Shown: piece by piece, positions 17,184 through 25,292 of the stretch
How the letters are laid out: the number at the start of each line of letters is the position of its first letter
Position numbering within the stretch: the stretch's first letter is position 1
NCBI RefSeq assembly: GCF_028290625.1
Contig: NZ_JAQGJM010000039.1
Coordinates: 1-64,000, forward strand
DNA from: Devosia sp.
GTDB lineage: Bacteria; Pseudomonadota; Alphaproteobacteria; Rhizobiales; Devosiaceae
Direction: 5' to 3'
DNA length: 64,000 bases
The notes under the pieces: generated by a model
What the model was told of the DNA's origin: nothing
Seen by the model: only the letters and a program-made list of their open reading frames with translations
Database searches by the model: none
Translations under genes and position numbers: made by a program

Positions 17184-17219
17184 GGGATTGGCGCGATGGT
17201 TTCTGCCGATCCCTTTTTT
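17184..17219 (+). terminator. Riboswitch expression platform: intrinsic terminator
   Basis: GGGATTGGC (17184-17192) pairs with GCCGATCCC (17205-17213): nine base pairs with one G-T, extendable by two A-T pairs, followed by six T. It lies directly 3' of the aptamer and 26 bases before the first start codon. Guanidine binding should prevent this hairpin and allow read-through; the exact competing pairing was not worked out. Confidence 0.88.
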
Positions 17220-17244
17220 GTGAGACACGCAAAGGGGAATTGAG

Positions 17245-18318
17245 ATGCGCATTCTTTCCAAAATCGCCGCCACGCTGGCGCTTTCAGCGGCCCTTGCGGG
17301 CGGCATGACCAGCCTCGCTCAGGCGCAGGCCAAGACCAATTTCAAGGTGGCCTGGTCGATCTATGTCGGCTGGATGCCCTGGGGCTATGCCAGCGACACC
17401 GGCATCGTCAAAAAATGGGCCGACAAATACGGCATCACCATCGAGGTCACCCAGTTCAACGACTACGTCGAGTCGATGAACCAATACACTGCCGGCGCCT
17501 ATGACGCTGTCACGCTGACCAATATGGATGGCCTCTCCATCCCCGCCGCCGGCGGCGTCGATACCACCGCCGTCATCATCGGCGACTTCTCCAACGGCAA
17601 TGACGCGGTCATCCTCAAGGACAAGACCAGCCTCGCCGATATCAAGGGCCAGCCGGTCAACCTCGTCGAATTCTCGGTCAGCCATTACCTCCTCGCCCGC
17701 GCCCTCGAAAGCGCCGGCATGAGCGAACGCGACGTCAACGTCGTCAACACCTCGGACCCCGACATGGTCGGCGCCTTCCAGACGCCCGACGTCACTGCCA
17801 TGGTCACCTGGAATCCGATGGTCTCAGAAATCCTGGCTCTGCCCAGCGCCACCAATGTGTTCGACAGCACCAAGATCCCTGGCGAAATCATCGACATGAT
17901 GGTCGCCAATACCGACGTGCTCAAGGACAATCCAAACTTCGGCAAGGCCCTGGCCGGCATCTGGTATGACACCATGGCCGTCATGACCGCCGACACACCT
18001 GAAGGCGCCGCCGCCCGCACCGCCATGGGCGTGGCTTCGGGCACCGATCTCGCCGGCTTCGAAGCCCAGCTCGCGGCGACGAAGCTGTTCGACAAGCCCG
18101 CCGACGCGGTGGCGTTCACGTCGTCACCGGATCTCGCCACCACGATGGACAAAGTGCGCACCTTCCTGTTCGACAAGGGCCTGCTCGGCTCCGGCGCCCC
18201 CTCCGCCGATGTCATCGGCATCGAACTGCCCGATGGGAAAGTGCTGGGCGACGCCGCCAACGTGAAGCTGCGGTTTACCGATGAGTATATGTCGGCTGCA
18301 GCGGCGGGGACGCTATAG
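17245..18318 (+). CDS. Guanidine/urea-type ABC transporter substrate-binding protein (NrtA/TauA-like)
   Basis: 357 residues. Signal peptide 1-28 (core ATLALSAALAGGMTSLAQAQA). The mature protein is of the NMT1/NrtA-like type annotated as putative urea ABC binding protein next to urea carboxylases: FKVAWSIYVGWMPWGYASDTG, QYTAGAYDAVTLTNMDGLS, VTAMVTWNPMV. Given the riboswitch and the downstream enzymes, guanidine is the likely ligand. ATG 17245 follows AAAGGGGAA. It is followed by a palindromic repeat before the permease gene, like its counterpart in the divergent biuret operon. Confidence 0.9.
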   Translation: MRILSKIAATLALSAALAGGMTSLAQAQAKTNFKVAWSIYVGWMPWGYASDTGIVKKWADKYGITIEVTQFNDYVESMNQYTAGAYDAVTLTNMDGLSIPAAGGVDTTAVIIGDFSNGNDAVILKDKTSLADIKGQPVNLVEFSVSHYLLARALESAGMSERDVNVVNTSDPDMVGAFQTPDVTAMVTWNPMVSEILALPSATNVFDSTKIPGEIIDMMVANTDVLKDNPNFGKALAGIWYDTMAVMTADTPEGAAARTAMGVASGTDLAGFEAQLAATKLFDKPADAVAFTSSPDLATTMDKVRTFLFDKGLLGSGAPSADVIGIELPDGKVLGDAANVKLRFTDEYMSAAAAGTL

Positions 18319-18320
18319 GC

Positions 18321-18440
18321 CCCCTCATCCGGCGCTACGCGCCACCTCCTCCCACGAGGGGAGAAGGGGTCGACTGCGATCTCTCGGTTCCATCCCCTTC
18401 TCCCCTTGTGGGAGAAGGTGCCCGAAGGGCGGATGAGGGG
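18321..18440. repeat. Intergenic palindromic repeat, copy B (guanidine operon)
   Basis: Outer arms CCCCTCATCCG (18321-18331) and CGGATGAGGGG (18430-18440) are perfect. Inner arms 18349-18369 and 18393-18413 (core CTCCCACGAGGGGAGAAG) pair with one mismatch. It shares the block GTGCCCGAAGGGCGGATG with copy A. It fills the gap between the binding-protein and permease genes, the same functional position as copy A. Confidence 0.8.
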
Positions 18441-18472
18441 TCGCTTCCACTTTACCAACCATCCGAGCACCC

Positions 18473-19288
18473 ATGCGCTGGATCAACACCAAACCAAGCC
18501 GCGCCACGCAGATCGCGCTGATGCTCGCGCCGTTCCTGCTGCTGATCGTAGCCTACGGCGTCACCTCGGCCGCCCGCCTCGCCGATAATCCCGCCGACAA
18601 GCTGCTCCCCGCGCTGCAAACCCTCATCGACGCCATCAACCGCATGGCATTCCAGCCCGACCCGCGCACCGGCGAATACCTGCTGTGGTCCGATACCGGC
18701 GCCAGCCTCGTCCGCCTGTTCTCGGCGCTGGGCATCTCCACCCTGATTGCCCTGTTCTTCGGCATGGTCATCGGCATGCTGCCCTATGTCCGCGCCCTGC
18801 TCGCCCCCTTCGTCGCCACCATTTCCATGGTGCCGCCGCTGGCGCTGTTGCCCATTCTTTTCATCGTGCTCGGCCTCGGCGAAACCTCGAAAATCACCCT
18901 GATCGTCATCGGCGTCGCCCCCGCCATGATCCGCGACCTCGCGCTCAAGGTGCTGGAGCTCCCCCGCGAACAGATCATCAAGGCCGAAACCCTGGGCGGT
19001 TCGTCCTGGCAGATCGCCCTGCGCGTCGTCCTCCCGCAAGTGCTGCCGCGCCTGATCACCTGTCTGCGCCTCCAGCTCGGCCCTGCCTGGCTGTTCCTCA
19101 TCGCCGCCGAGGCCATCTCCTCGGATTCCGGCCTCGGCTACCGCATCTTCCTCGTCCGCCGCTATCTCTCGATGGACATCATCTTCCCCTACGTCCTGTG
19201 GATCACGCTGCTCGCCGTGATCACCAATTTCGCGCTCGATCGCCTGCGCATCGCCGTCTTCCCCTGGTCCAACCTGGAGGCACGCTGA
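18473..19288 (+). CDS. Guanidine/urea-type ABC transporter permease
   Basis: 271 residues, inner-membrane permease of the nitrate/taurine (SsuC/NrtB) type with about six hydrophobic segments. The cytoplasmic EAA loop is visible as IIKAETLGGSSWQIALRVVLPQ, which docks the ATPase. The ATG at 18473 is 33 bases after the palindromic repeat, and the stop overlaps the ATPase start (TGATG). It would move the ligand captured by the upstream binding protein. Confidence 0.88.
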   Translation: MRWINTKPSRATQIALMLAPFLLLIVAYGVTSAARLADNPADKLLPALQTLIDAINRMAFQPDPRTGEYLLWSDTGASLVRLFSALGISTLIALFFGMVIGMLPYVRALLAPFVATISMVPPLALLPILFIVLGLGETSKITLIVIGVAPAMIRDLALKVLELPREQIIKAETLGGSSWQIALRVVLPQVLPRLITCLRLQLGPAWLFLIAAEAISSDSGLGYRIFLVRRYLSMDIIFPYVLWITLLAVITNFALDRLRIAVFPWSNLEAR

Positions 19289-20115
19289 TGAGCGAAATCG
19301 TGCTCGACAAGGTCTGGAAGGAATATGGCGACCAGATCGTGCTGGAGAAAATCTCCCTCACCATCGCCTCCCGCGCGTTCGTGGCTTTGGTCGGTCCCTC
19401 CGGCTGCGGCAAGACCACGTTCCTCAAGATGCTGCTCGGAGAGGAAGCCCCGACCCAGGGGGGCATCACCCTCGACGGCGTGCCGCTGATCGCCGAGCCC
19501 GGCCCCGATCGCGGCGTGGTGTTCCAGCGCTATTCGGTGTTTCCGCACCTGACCGTGTTGGGCAATGTTCTGCTCGGCAAGGTGTTCAAGCGCTCGCCCA
19601 TCGCCGCCCGCCTGTTCGGCGCCGAGCGCCGCGCCGCGATCGATGAGGCCATGACGCTGATCGCCGAAGTCGGCCTCAATGGCTCCGAAACCAAATATCC
19701 GGCCCAGCTCTCCGGCGGCATGCAGCAGCGCCTCGCTTTGGCCCAGGCGCTGATCATGAAGCCCAAGGTGCTGCTGCTCGACGAGCCTTTCGGCGCCCTC
19801 GATCCAGGCATCCGCGCCGAAATCCACGTGCTGATGAAGCGCCTCTGGCACGAGACCGAACTCACTGTGGTCATGGTCACTCACGACATGCGCGAAGCCT
19901 TCACGCTGGGCACTCGCGTCATCGCCTTCGAGCGCCCCCGCGACCGGCCGGAGGAACGCGAACGCTATGGCGCAGTCCTCAGTCGCGACATTGATATCTG
20001 GCCGCCGCGCATTGCCGGCGAGAACTCCATTTTTGCCCCCGACCGGGACGACCCGGTCATTCCTTTGGGCCTTCGCCAGGACGACCCGGCGCCACAAGGA
20101 GACATTTTACCATGA
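19288..20115 (+). CDS. Guanidine/urea-type ABC transporter ATPase
   Basis: 275 residues, single ABC domain of the nitrate/taurine class. Walker A GPSGCGKTT, Q-loop VVFQRYSVFPHL, signature LSGGMQQRLALAQAL, Walker B VLLLDEPFGALD, switch His in VTHDMREA. The open frame continues upstream to 18685 in the permease region, but ATG 19288 gives the canonical N-terminus MSEIVLDKVWKEYG. Its stop overlaps the start of the next gene (ATGA), so transport and catabolic genes are coupled. Confidence 0.9.
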   Translation: MSEIVLDKVWKEYGDQIVLEKISLTIASRAFVALVGPSGCGKTTFLKMLLGEEAPTQGGITLDGVPLIAEPGPDRGVVFQRYSVFPHLTVLGNVLLGKVFKRSPIAARLFGAERRAAIDEAMTLIAEVGLNGSETKYPAQLSGGMQQRLALAQALIMKPKVLLLDEPFGALDPGIRAEIHVLMKRLWHETELTVVMVTHDMREAFTLGTRVIAFERPRDRPEERERYGAVLSRDIDIWPPRIAGENSIFAPDRDDPVIPLGLRQDDPAPQGDILP

Positions 20116-20915
20116 GCCGCACCCCAGACCAGATCGCCGCCGATCGCGCGCGCTACGAGGAACATCAGCGCAAGGGCCTGCAGAATGCCCCCAAGGCCCT
20201 GCCCGGTCCCAGCACCATTCCTGCCGCTGAAATCGCCAATCCGATCCACACCGAAACCATTCCCGGCGGCTGGTACTGGTCGACCATGCTCAAGGCCGGC
20301 GACACCATCCGCCTCAGCCAGTCCAATGGCCCCTCTGCCATTTCCATGATCGCCTGGAGCGAAGCCGACACCAGCGAGCGCCTCAACCTGCCGGACACGG
20401 TGAAAGTGCAGTGGACCACCGCCATCGCCAAGGGTCGCGTGCTGTTCTCCGATATGGGCCGCGTCATGTTCTCGGTCACCGAGGCCGCCTCGTCCGCCCA
20501 TGATGGCCTGGTTGGTGGCTCGACCGCCGCCTCCAACGCCGCCAAATACCCCGGCGACATTCGCAATACGCGCGACAACTTCATCCTCGTCGCCGGCAAG
20601 CTCGGCCTCGACCGCCGCGATATTCCTTCCGCCCTGACCTTCTTCGCCCCCGTCCGCGTGCTGGATGACGGCACCTTCGTCTGGCGCGAAGACCTGCGCC
20701 AAGCCGGCGATTACGTCGAACTGCGCGCCGAGATGGACGTGATCATCGGCCTCTCCAACTGCCCCCATCCGTTCGATCCGAACCCGGCCTACGCACCCCA
20801 GCCCGTGGAGGTCATGCGCTATCGCGCCCCTACGCCAACCGCGGACGACCTCTGCCGCACCGCCACCGCCGAAGCCCTTCGCGGCTTTGAAAACAACGCC
20901 ATGCAGCTGGTCTGA
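20112..20915 (+). CDS. cgdB: Carboxyguanidine deiminase subunit (DUF1989; urea carboxylase-associated protein 2)
   Basis: 267 residues, DUF1989 family, the longer of the two paralogous proteins found before urea/guanidine carboxylases. Core segments: ETIPGGWYWSTMLKAGDTIR, LFSDMGRVMFSV, RDNFILVAGKLGLDRRDIP, and SNCPHPFDPNPAY containing a metal-ligand-like Cys. The pair is reported to remove the imino nitrogen of carboxyguanidine, giving allophanate and ammonia. Which of the two is called A or B is from memory and less certain than the family. Strong coupling to the ATPase gene and an 11-base gap to the partner gene. Confidence 0.85.
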   Translation: MSRTPDQIAADRARYEEHQRKGLQNAPKALPGPSTIPAAEIANPIHTETIPGGWYWSTMLKAGDTIRLSQSNGPSAISMIAWSEADTSERLNLPDTVKVQWTTAIAKGRVLFSDMGRVMFSVTEAASSAHDGLVGGSTAASNAAKYPGDIRNTRDNFILVAGKLGLDRRDIPSALTFFAPVRVLDDGTFVWREDLRQAGDYVELRAEMDVIIGLSNCPHPFDPNPAYAPQPVEVMRYRAPTPTADDLCRTATAEALRGFENNAMQLV

Positions 20916-20926
20916 GGGGACACGAC

Positions 20927-21529
20927 ATGGATTATCTCATCCCCGCCGAAAAGCCCTGGTCCGGCATTGTCCGCAAGGGCCAGACCATCCGCATCATCGA
21001 CAGCGAAGGCCAGCAGGCCGTCGATACCCTGTTCTACAAGGCCGACGACTTTTCCGAGCGCTATAGCGGCCAGGATACCCTTCGCGTGCAAGGCAATGCT
21101 TATGTGGGCATCGGCACCAAGATCATGTCAAACGAGGGCAATGTCATGCTGACGGTGACTGCAGACTCTTGCGGCCGTCATGACACCTCCGCCGGCGCCT
21201 GCTCGTGCGAAAGCAACACCGTCCGCTTCGGCCACGACACCAAATACCTGCATGCCTGCCGCGATAACTTTGTCTTGGAAGTCACCAAGCACGGCATGTC
21301 CAAGCGCGACATCGTCCCCAACATCAACTTCTTCATGAACGTGCCGATCCAGCCCTCCGGCCAAATGACCATCGTCGACGGCCTCTCCGCCCCCGGCGAT
21401 CACGTCGAGCTCGTCGCCGAAATGGACGTCCTCTGCGTCATCTCCAACTGCCCCCAGGTCAACAACCCCTGCAACGGGTTTAACCCCACGCCGATCCGCG
21501 TCGTGATTTCGGGTGGGCCGAATGAATAA
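20927..21529 (+). CDS. cgdA: Carboxyguanidine deiminase subunit (DUF1989; urea carboxylase-associated protein 1)
   Basis: 200 residues, the shorter DUF1989 paralogue. Marks: IRKGQTIRIIDSEGQQAVDT, SNEGNVMLTVTADSCGRHDT with a Cys-His cluster, ACSCESNTVRFGHDTK, HACRDNFVLEV and ISNCPQVNNPCNGFNPTP. The conserved Cys and His residues suggest a bound metal. Acts with the 267-residue partner on carboxyguanidine. ATG 20927 follows GAGGGGACACGAC. Followed by a 228-base gap filled by palindromic repeat C. Confidence 0.86.
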   Translation: MDYLIPAEKPWSGIVRKGQTIRIIDSEGQQAVDTLFYKADDFSERYSGQDTLRVQGNAYVGIGTKIMSNEGNVMLTVTADSCGRHDTSAGACSCESNTVRFGHDTKYLHACRDNFVLEVTKHGMSKRDIVPNINFFMNVPIQPSGQMTIVDGLSAPGDHVELVAEMDVLCVISNCPQVNNPCNGFNPTPIRVVISGGPNE

Positions 21530-21615
21530 TTCTGTTCTCGCGGCTCCATCCTCTCCCTCCCCCTCGTGGGGAGGGGTCAGGGGCGGGAGGACGTTTAGCC
21601 ACCATCTAGCGGTCA

Positions 21616-21751
21616 AAGGCCCCCTCACCCGGCATGCTACGCAACCCGACCTCTCCCCCCAGGGAGAAGTGAAAAACGGCTTCCTCGTCGCGCAGCGACA
21701 CCTCTCCCTTCGGGGGAGAGGTCGGCCCATAGGGCCGGGTGAGGGGGCCTT
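21616..21751. repeat. Intergenic palindromic repeat, copy C (before guanidine carboxylase)
   Basis: Perfect 18-base outer arms 21616-21633 (AAGGCCCCCTCACCCGGC) and 21734-21751, with a nested hairpin ACCTCTCCC/GGGAGAGGT near 21700-21722. A further GC palindrome (CCCTCCCCCTCGTGGGGAGGG) lies just upstream near 21554-21574. It ends six bases before the carboxylase ATG, so the ribosome-binding region is partly inside the element. Related in style to copies A and B but not identical in sequence. Confidence 0.8.
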
Positions 21752-21757
21752 CCTCTG

Positions 21758-24700
21758 ATGTTCAAAAAGGTCCTCATCGCCAATCGCGGCGAAATCGCCG
21801 TGCGTATTATCCGCACGCTCAAAACCATGGGCATCGCCTCCGTCGCCGTCTATTCCGACGCTGACCGCTTCACCAAGGCGGTGTCCCTCGCCGACGAAGC
21901 CGTCCGCCTCGGCCCGGCTCCAGCCACCGAGAGCTACCTGAACATCGACGCCGTCATCGCCGCCTGCCGCGCCACCGGCGCCGAGGCGGTCCATCCCGGC
22001 TACGGCTTCCTCAGCGAAAACATCGGCTTTGCCGAGCGCCTCGCCGCCGAAGGCATCGCCTTCATCGGCCCTACCCCCGCCAATATCAAAGCCTTCGGCC
22101 TCAAGCACACCGCCCGCGAGCTGGCCAAATCCAGCGGCGTGCCGCTTCTGCCCGGCACCGACCTGCTCGCCAGCGCCGAAGAGGCCTTGACCGCCGCTGA
22201 AACCGTCGGCTATCCGGTCATGCTCAAATCCACCGCCGGCGGCGGCGGCATCGGCATGCAGCTTTGCGCCGATTCATCCGCCCTCGCCGCCGCCTTCGCC
22301 AGCGTGCAGCGCACCGCCACTGCCAGCTTCGGCGACGCGCGCGTCTATATCGAGCGCTTCGTCTCCGACGCCCGCCATGTCGAAGTGCAGATCTTCGGCG
22401 ACGGCAAAGGCCGCGTCATTGCCCTGGGCGAACGCGATTGTTCCCTCCAGCGCCGCAACCAGAAAGTTGTCGAGGAAACCCCCGCCCCCGGTCTCTCCGA
22501 TGAGGTTCGCGCCCGTCTGCACAAAGCCGCCACCGATCTGGGCTCTGCCGTCCAATACGCCTCCGCCGGCACGGTCGAGTTCATCTACGATCCCGTCCGC
22601 GAGGACTTCTACTTCCTCGAGGTCAACACCCGCCTCCAGGTCGAGCACCCTGTCACCGAAACCGTGTTCAACATCGATCTCGTCGAATGGATGATCCGCC
22701 AAGCGGCTGGCGAGGACGTCATCGGTCAAGCCGGCCCGCTGACCCCGACCGGCGCCGCCATCGAGGTTCGCCTCTACGCCGAAATCCCGCACGCCAATTT
22801 CCAGCCCAGCGCCGGCCTTCTGACCGAGGTCAAGTTCCCCGATTACGCCCGCGTCGATACCTGGATCGAGACCGGCACCGAGGTTACCGCATTTTATGAC
22901 CCAATGCTGGCTAAAGTCATTGTCGCGGGTAGCGATCGGCTAACCGCAATTGCCAATTTGCGTGCCGTGCTAGCGCAGACCTCGATCACTGGCATCGAAA
23001 CCAATCTTGCCTATCTCCGCGCCATCGCCGCCTCCGATCTACTTGCCAGCGGCCAGGTCGCCACTACTGCCCTCCGCGACTTCGCTTTCATCCCCGATGT
23101 CGTCGAAGTCCTTGTTCCCGGTGCACAATCCAGCATCCAGGAACTCCCCGGCCGCCTCGGCCTCTGGCATGTCGGCGTCCCCCCAAGCGGCCCGATGGAC
23201 GAGTACAGCTTCCGCCACGCCAACCGGCTCGTCGGCAATGCTGACGTCACCGCCGCCCTCGAGCTCACCATGGCCGGCCCGACCCTACGGTTCCACGCCG
23301 ATGTGGTCGTGGCGTTGGCCGGCGCCAAAATGCCGATGAAACTCAATGGCTTGCCCGTCGCCCACGACGCGCCCATCGCCATCAACGCCGGCGACATCCT
23401 CGCTATCGGCACCATCGACGGCCCCGGCCAGCGTAGCTACCTCGCCGTCGCCGGTGGCTTCGCCGCGCCACTCGTGCTCGGCTCCCGCGCTACCTTCGGG
23501 CTCGGCCAATTCGGCGGCCACGCCACCGGCACGCTCAAAGCCGGTCAGGTCCTTCATCTCGCGCGCCAGCCGCAACAAGAAATCCAGCATGCTGGCTCCC
23601 CAGCCCCCCTCGCTCGCCATTGGGAGGTCGGCGTTCTCTATGGCCCGCATGGCGCTCCGGACTTCTTCCAGTCTGGCGATATCGAGACCCTGTTCTCGAC
23701 CGATTACGAGGTTCATTTCAACAGCGCCCGCACCGGCGTTCGCCTGATCGGACCTGCCCCCAAGTGGGCACGCACCGATGGCGGCGAGGCTGGGCTGCAT
23801 CCGTCCAACCTGCATGACAATGCCTATGCCGTTGGCGCCATTGATTTTACCGGCGACATGCCGATCATCCTCGGCCCCGATGGTCCAAGCCTTGGCGGCT
23901 TCGTCTGCCCCGCCGTCATCGCCCGCGACGAGCAATGGAAGATGGGTCAATTCAAGCCCGGCGACACCATCCGCTTCCATCCCCTCGCACGGGAAGGCGA
24001 TCCCATCGCCGGCCCCGCCATTCGCCGCCCATCGGACCTGGGCTCCCCCATCGTCGGCCAAAGCGATGCCGGCCCCGTCCCGGTCGTCTATCGCCGCCAG
24101 GGCGACGATAATCTGCTGGTCGAATACGGCTCGATGTCGCTCGATATCGCGCTACGCCTGCGGGTTCACCTGCTGCTGGAGGCCGTAAAAAGCTTGCAAT
24201 TACAAGGCGTTATCGACTTAACGCCAGGTATCCGCTCGCTGCAAATCCACTATGACGGCACTACCCTCACCCGCATGCGCCTGCTCGGCCTGCTCGCCGA
24301 AATCGAGGCCACGCTGCCGCCGGCGGAAGCCATCACTGTGCCCAGCCGCATCGTGCATCTGCCGCTGTCGTGGAACGATCCAGACGCCAAAGTGGCGATG
24401 TTGAAGTATCAGGAACTGGTGCGTCCTAACGCGCCATGGGCACCGGACAACATCGAATTCATCCGTCGCATCAATGGCATAGAGAGCATCGAGGCGGTCA
24501 AGAAGATCGTCTTTGATGCGAGCTATCTGGTGCTCGGCCTGGGCGATGTCTATCTCGGCGCCCCGGTGGCGACCCCGATGGACCCGCGCCATCGTCTCGT
24601 CACCACCAAGTACAATCCCGCTCGCACCTGGACCCCGGAAAACGCCGTCGGCATCGGCGGCGCCTATATGTGCATCTACGGCATGGAAGGCCCCGGCGGC

Positions 24701-25291
24701 TACCAGCTGGTGGGCCGCACCATCCAAGTGTGGAATACCTGGCGCTCGACACCCGAGTTCACACCGGGCAAACCTTGGCTGCTGAATTTCTTCGACCAGA
24801 TTCGCTTTTTTCCCGTGGATCATCAGGAACTTACCGAAGCTCGCGCCGCCTTCCCGCATGGCGCTTACCCGATCAAAATCGAAGAGACGCAGTTCTCCTA
24901 CGGCGATTATGCCCGTGATCTGGCGGCAAATGCGGAGTCGATCACTGCGTTCAAGACCGGCCAGCAGGCCGCTTTCGATGCCGAACGGCAGCGCTGGAAG
25001 GAACAGGGCCTCGACAGTTTCATCGCCGATGATATCGGCAATGATGTGCAGGTGAGCGAAGTCCCCGCTGGCTGCTTTGGCGTTGCCAGCAGCGTGCCGG
25101 GAAACATCTGGAAAATCCTGGTCGAAGACGGCGCGCCGGTTGCGGCCGGGGATGCCGTGGCCATCATCGAATCCATGAAAATGGAAATCACCGTCACCGC
25201 CCATGCGGCCGGAAAAGTGCGCGATATCCGTGCCTTACCCGGCCGCAATGTTAAAACCGGCGATGTCATCGTCGTGCTGGAGGAGCTTTAA
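21758..25291 (+). CDS. Biotin-dependent guanidine carboxylase (annotated as urea carboxylase)
   Basis: 1177 residues, the normal single-chain length. Biotin carboxylase domain 1 to about 445 (start MFKKVLIANRGEIAVRII; ATP-grasp loop KSTAGGGGIGM). Carboxyltransferase half with KipA-like (about 455-770, VGVPPSGPMDEYS) and KipI-like (about 780-960) parts. C-terminal biotinyl domain with ESMKMEI, biotin on Lys 1141. The enzyme carboxylates guanidine (or urea) with ATP and bicarbonate. Adjacent deiminase subunits and the guanidine riboswitch argue for guanidine as the true substrate; sequence alone cannot exclude urea activity. No good ribosome site is visible before ATG 21758. Confidence 0.92.
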   Translation: MFKKVLIANRGEIAVRIIRTLKTMGIASVAVYSDADRFTKAVSLADEAVRLGPAPATESYLNIDAVIAACRATGAEAVHPGYGFLSENIGFAERLAAEGIAFIGPTPANIKAFGLKHTARELAKSSGVPLLPGTDLLASAEEALTAAETVGYPVMLKSTAGGGGIGMQLCADSSALAAAFASVQRTATASFGDARVYIERFVSDARHVEVQIFGDGKGRVIALGERDCSLQRRNQKVVEETPAPGLSDEVRARLHKAATDLGSAVQYASAGTVEFIYDPVREDFYFLEVNTRLQVEHPVTETVFNIDLVEWMIRQAAGEDVIGQAGPLTPTGAAIEVRLYAEIPHANFQPSAGLLTEVKFPDYARVDTWIETGTEVTAFYDPMLAKVIVAGSDRLTAIANLRAVLAQTSITGIETNLAYLRAIAASDLLASGQVATTALRDFAFIPDVVEVLVPGAQSSIQELPGRLGLWHVGVPPSGPMDEYSFRHANRLVGNADVTAALELTMAGPTLRFHADVVVALAGAKMPMKLNGLPVAHDAPIAINAGDILAIGTIDGPGQRSYLAVAGGFAAPLVLGSRATFGLGQFGGHATGTLKAGQVLHLARQPQQEIQHAGSPAPLARHWEVGVLYGPHGAPDFFQSGDIETLFSTDYEVHFNSARTGVRLIGPAPKWARTDGGEAGLHPSNLHDNAYAVGAIDFTGDMPIILGPDGPSLGGFVCPAVIARDEQWKMGQFKPGDTIRFHPLAREGDPIAGPAIRRPSDLGSPIVGQSDAGPVPVVYRRQGDDNLLVEYGSMSLDIALRLRVHLLLEAVKSLQLQGVIDLTPGIRSLQIHYDGTTLTRMRLLGLLAEIEATLPPAEAITVPSRIVHLPLSWNDPDAKVAMLKYQELVRPNAPWAPDNIEFIRRINGIESIEAVKKIVFDASYLVLGLGDVYLGAPVATPMDPRHRLVTTKYNPARTWTPENAVGIGGAYMCIYGMEGPGGYQLVGRTIQVWNTWRSTPEFTPGKPWLLNFFDQIRFFPVDHQELTEARAAFPHGAYPIKIEETQFSYGDYARDLAANAESITAFKTGQQAAFDAERQRWKEQGLDSFIADDIGNDVQVSEVPAGCFGVASSVPGNIWKILVEDGAPVAAGDAVAIIESMKMEITVTAHAAGKVRDIRALPGRNVKTGDVIVVLEEL

Positions 25292-25292
25292 C

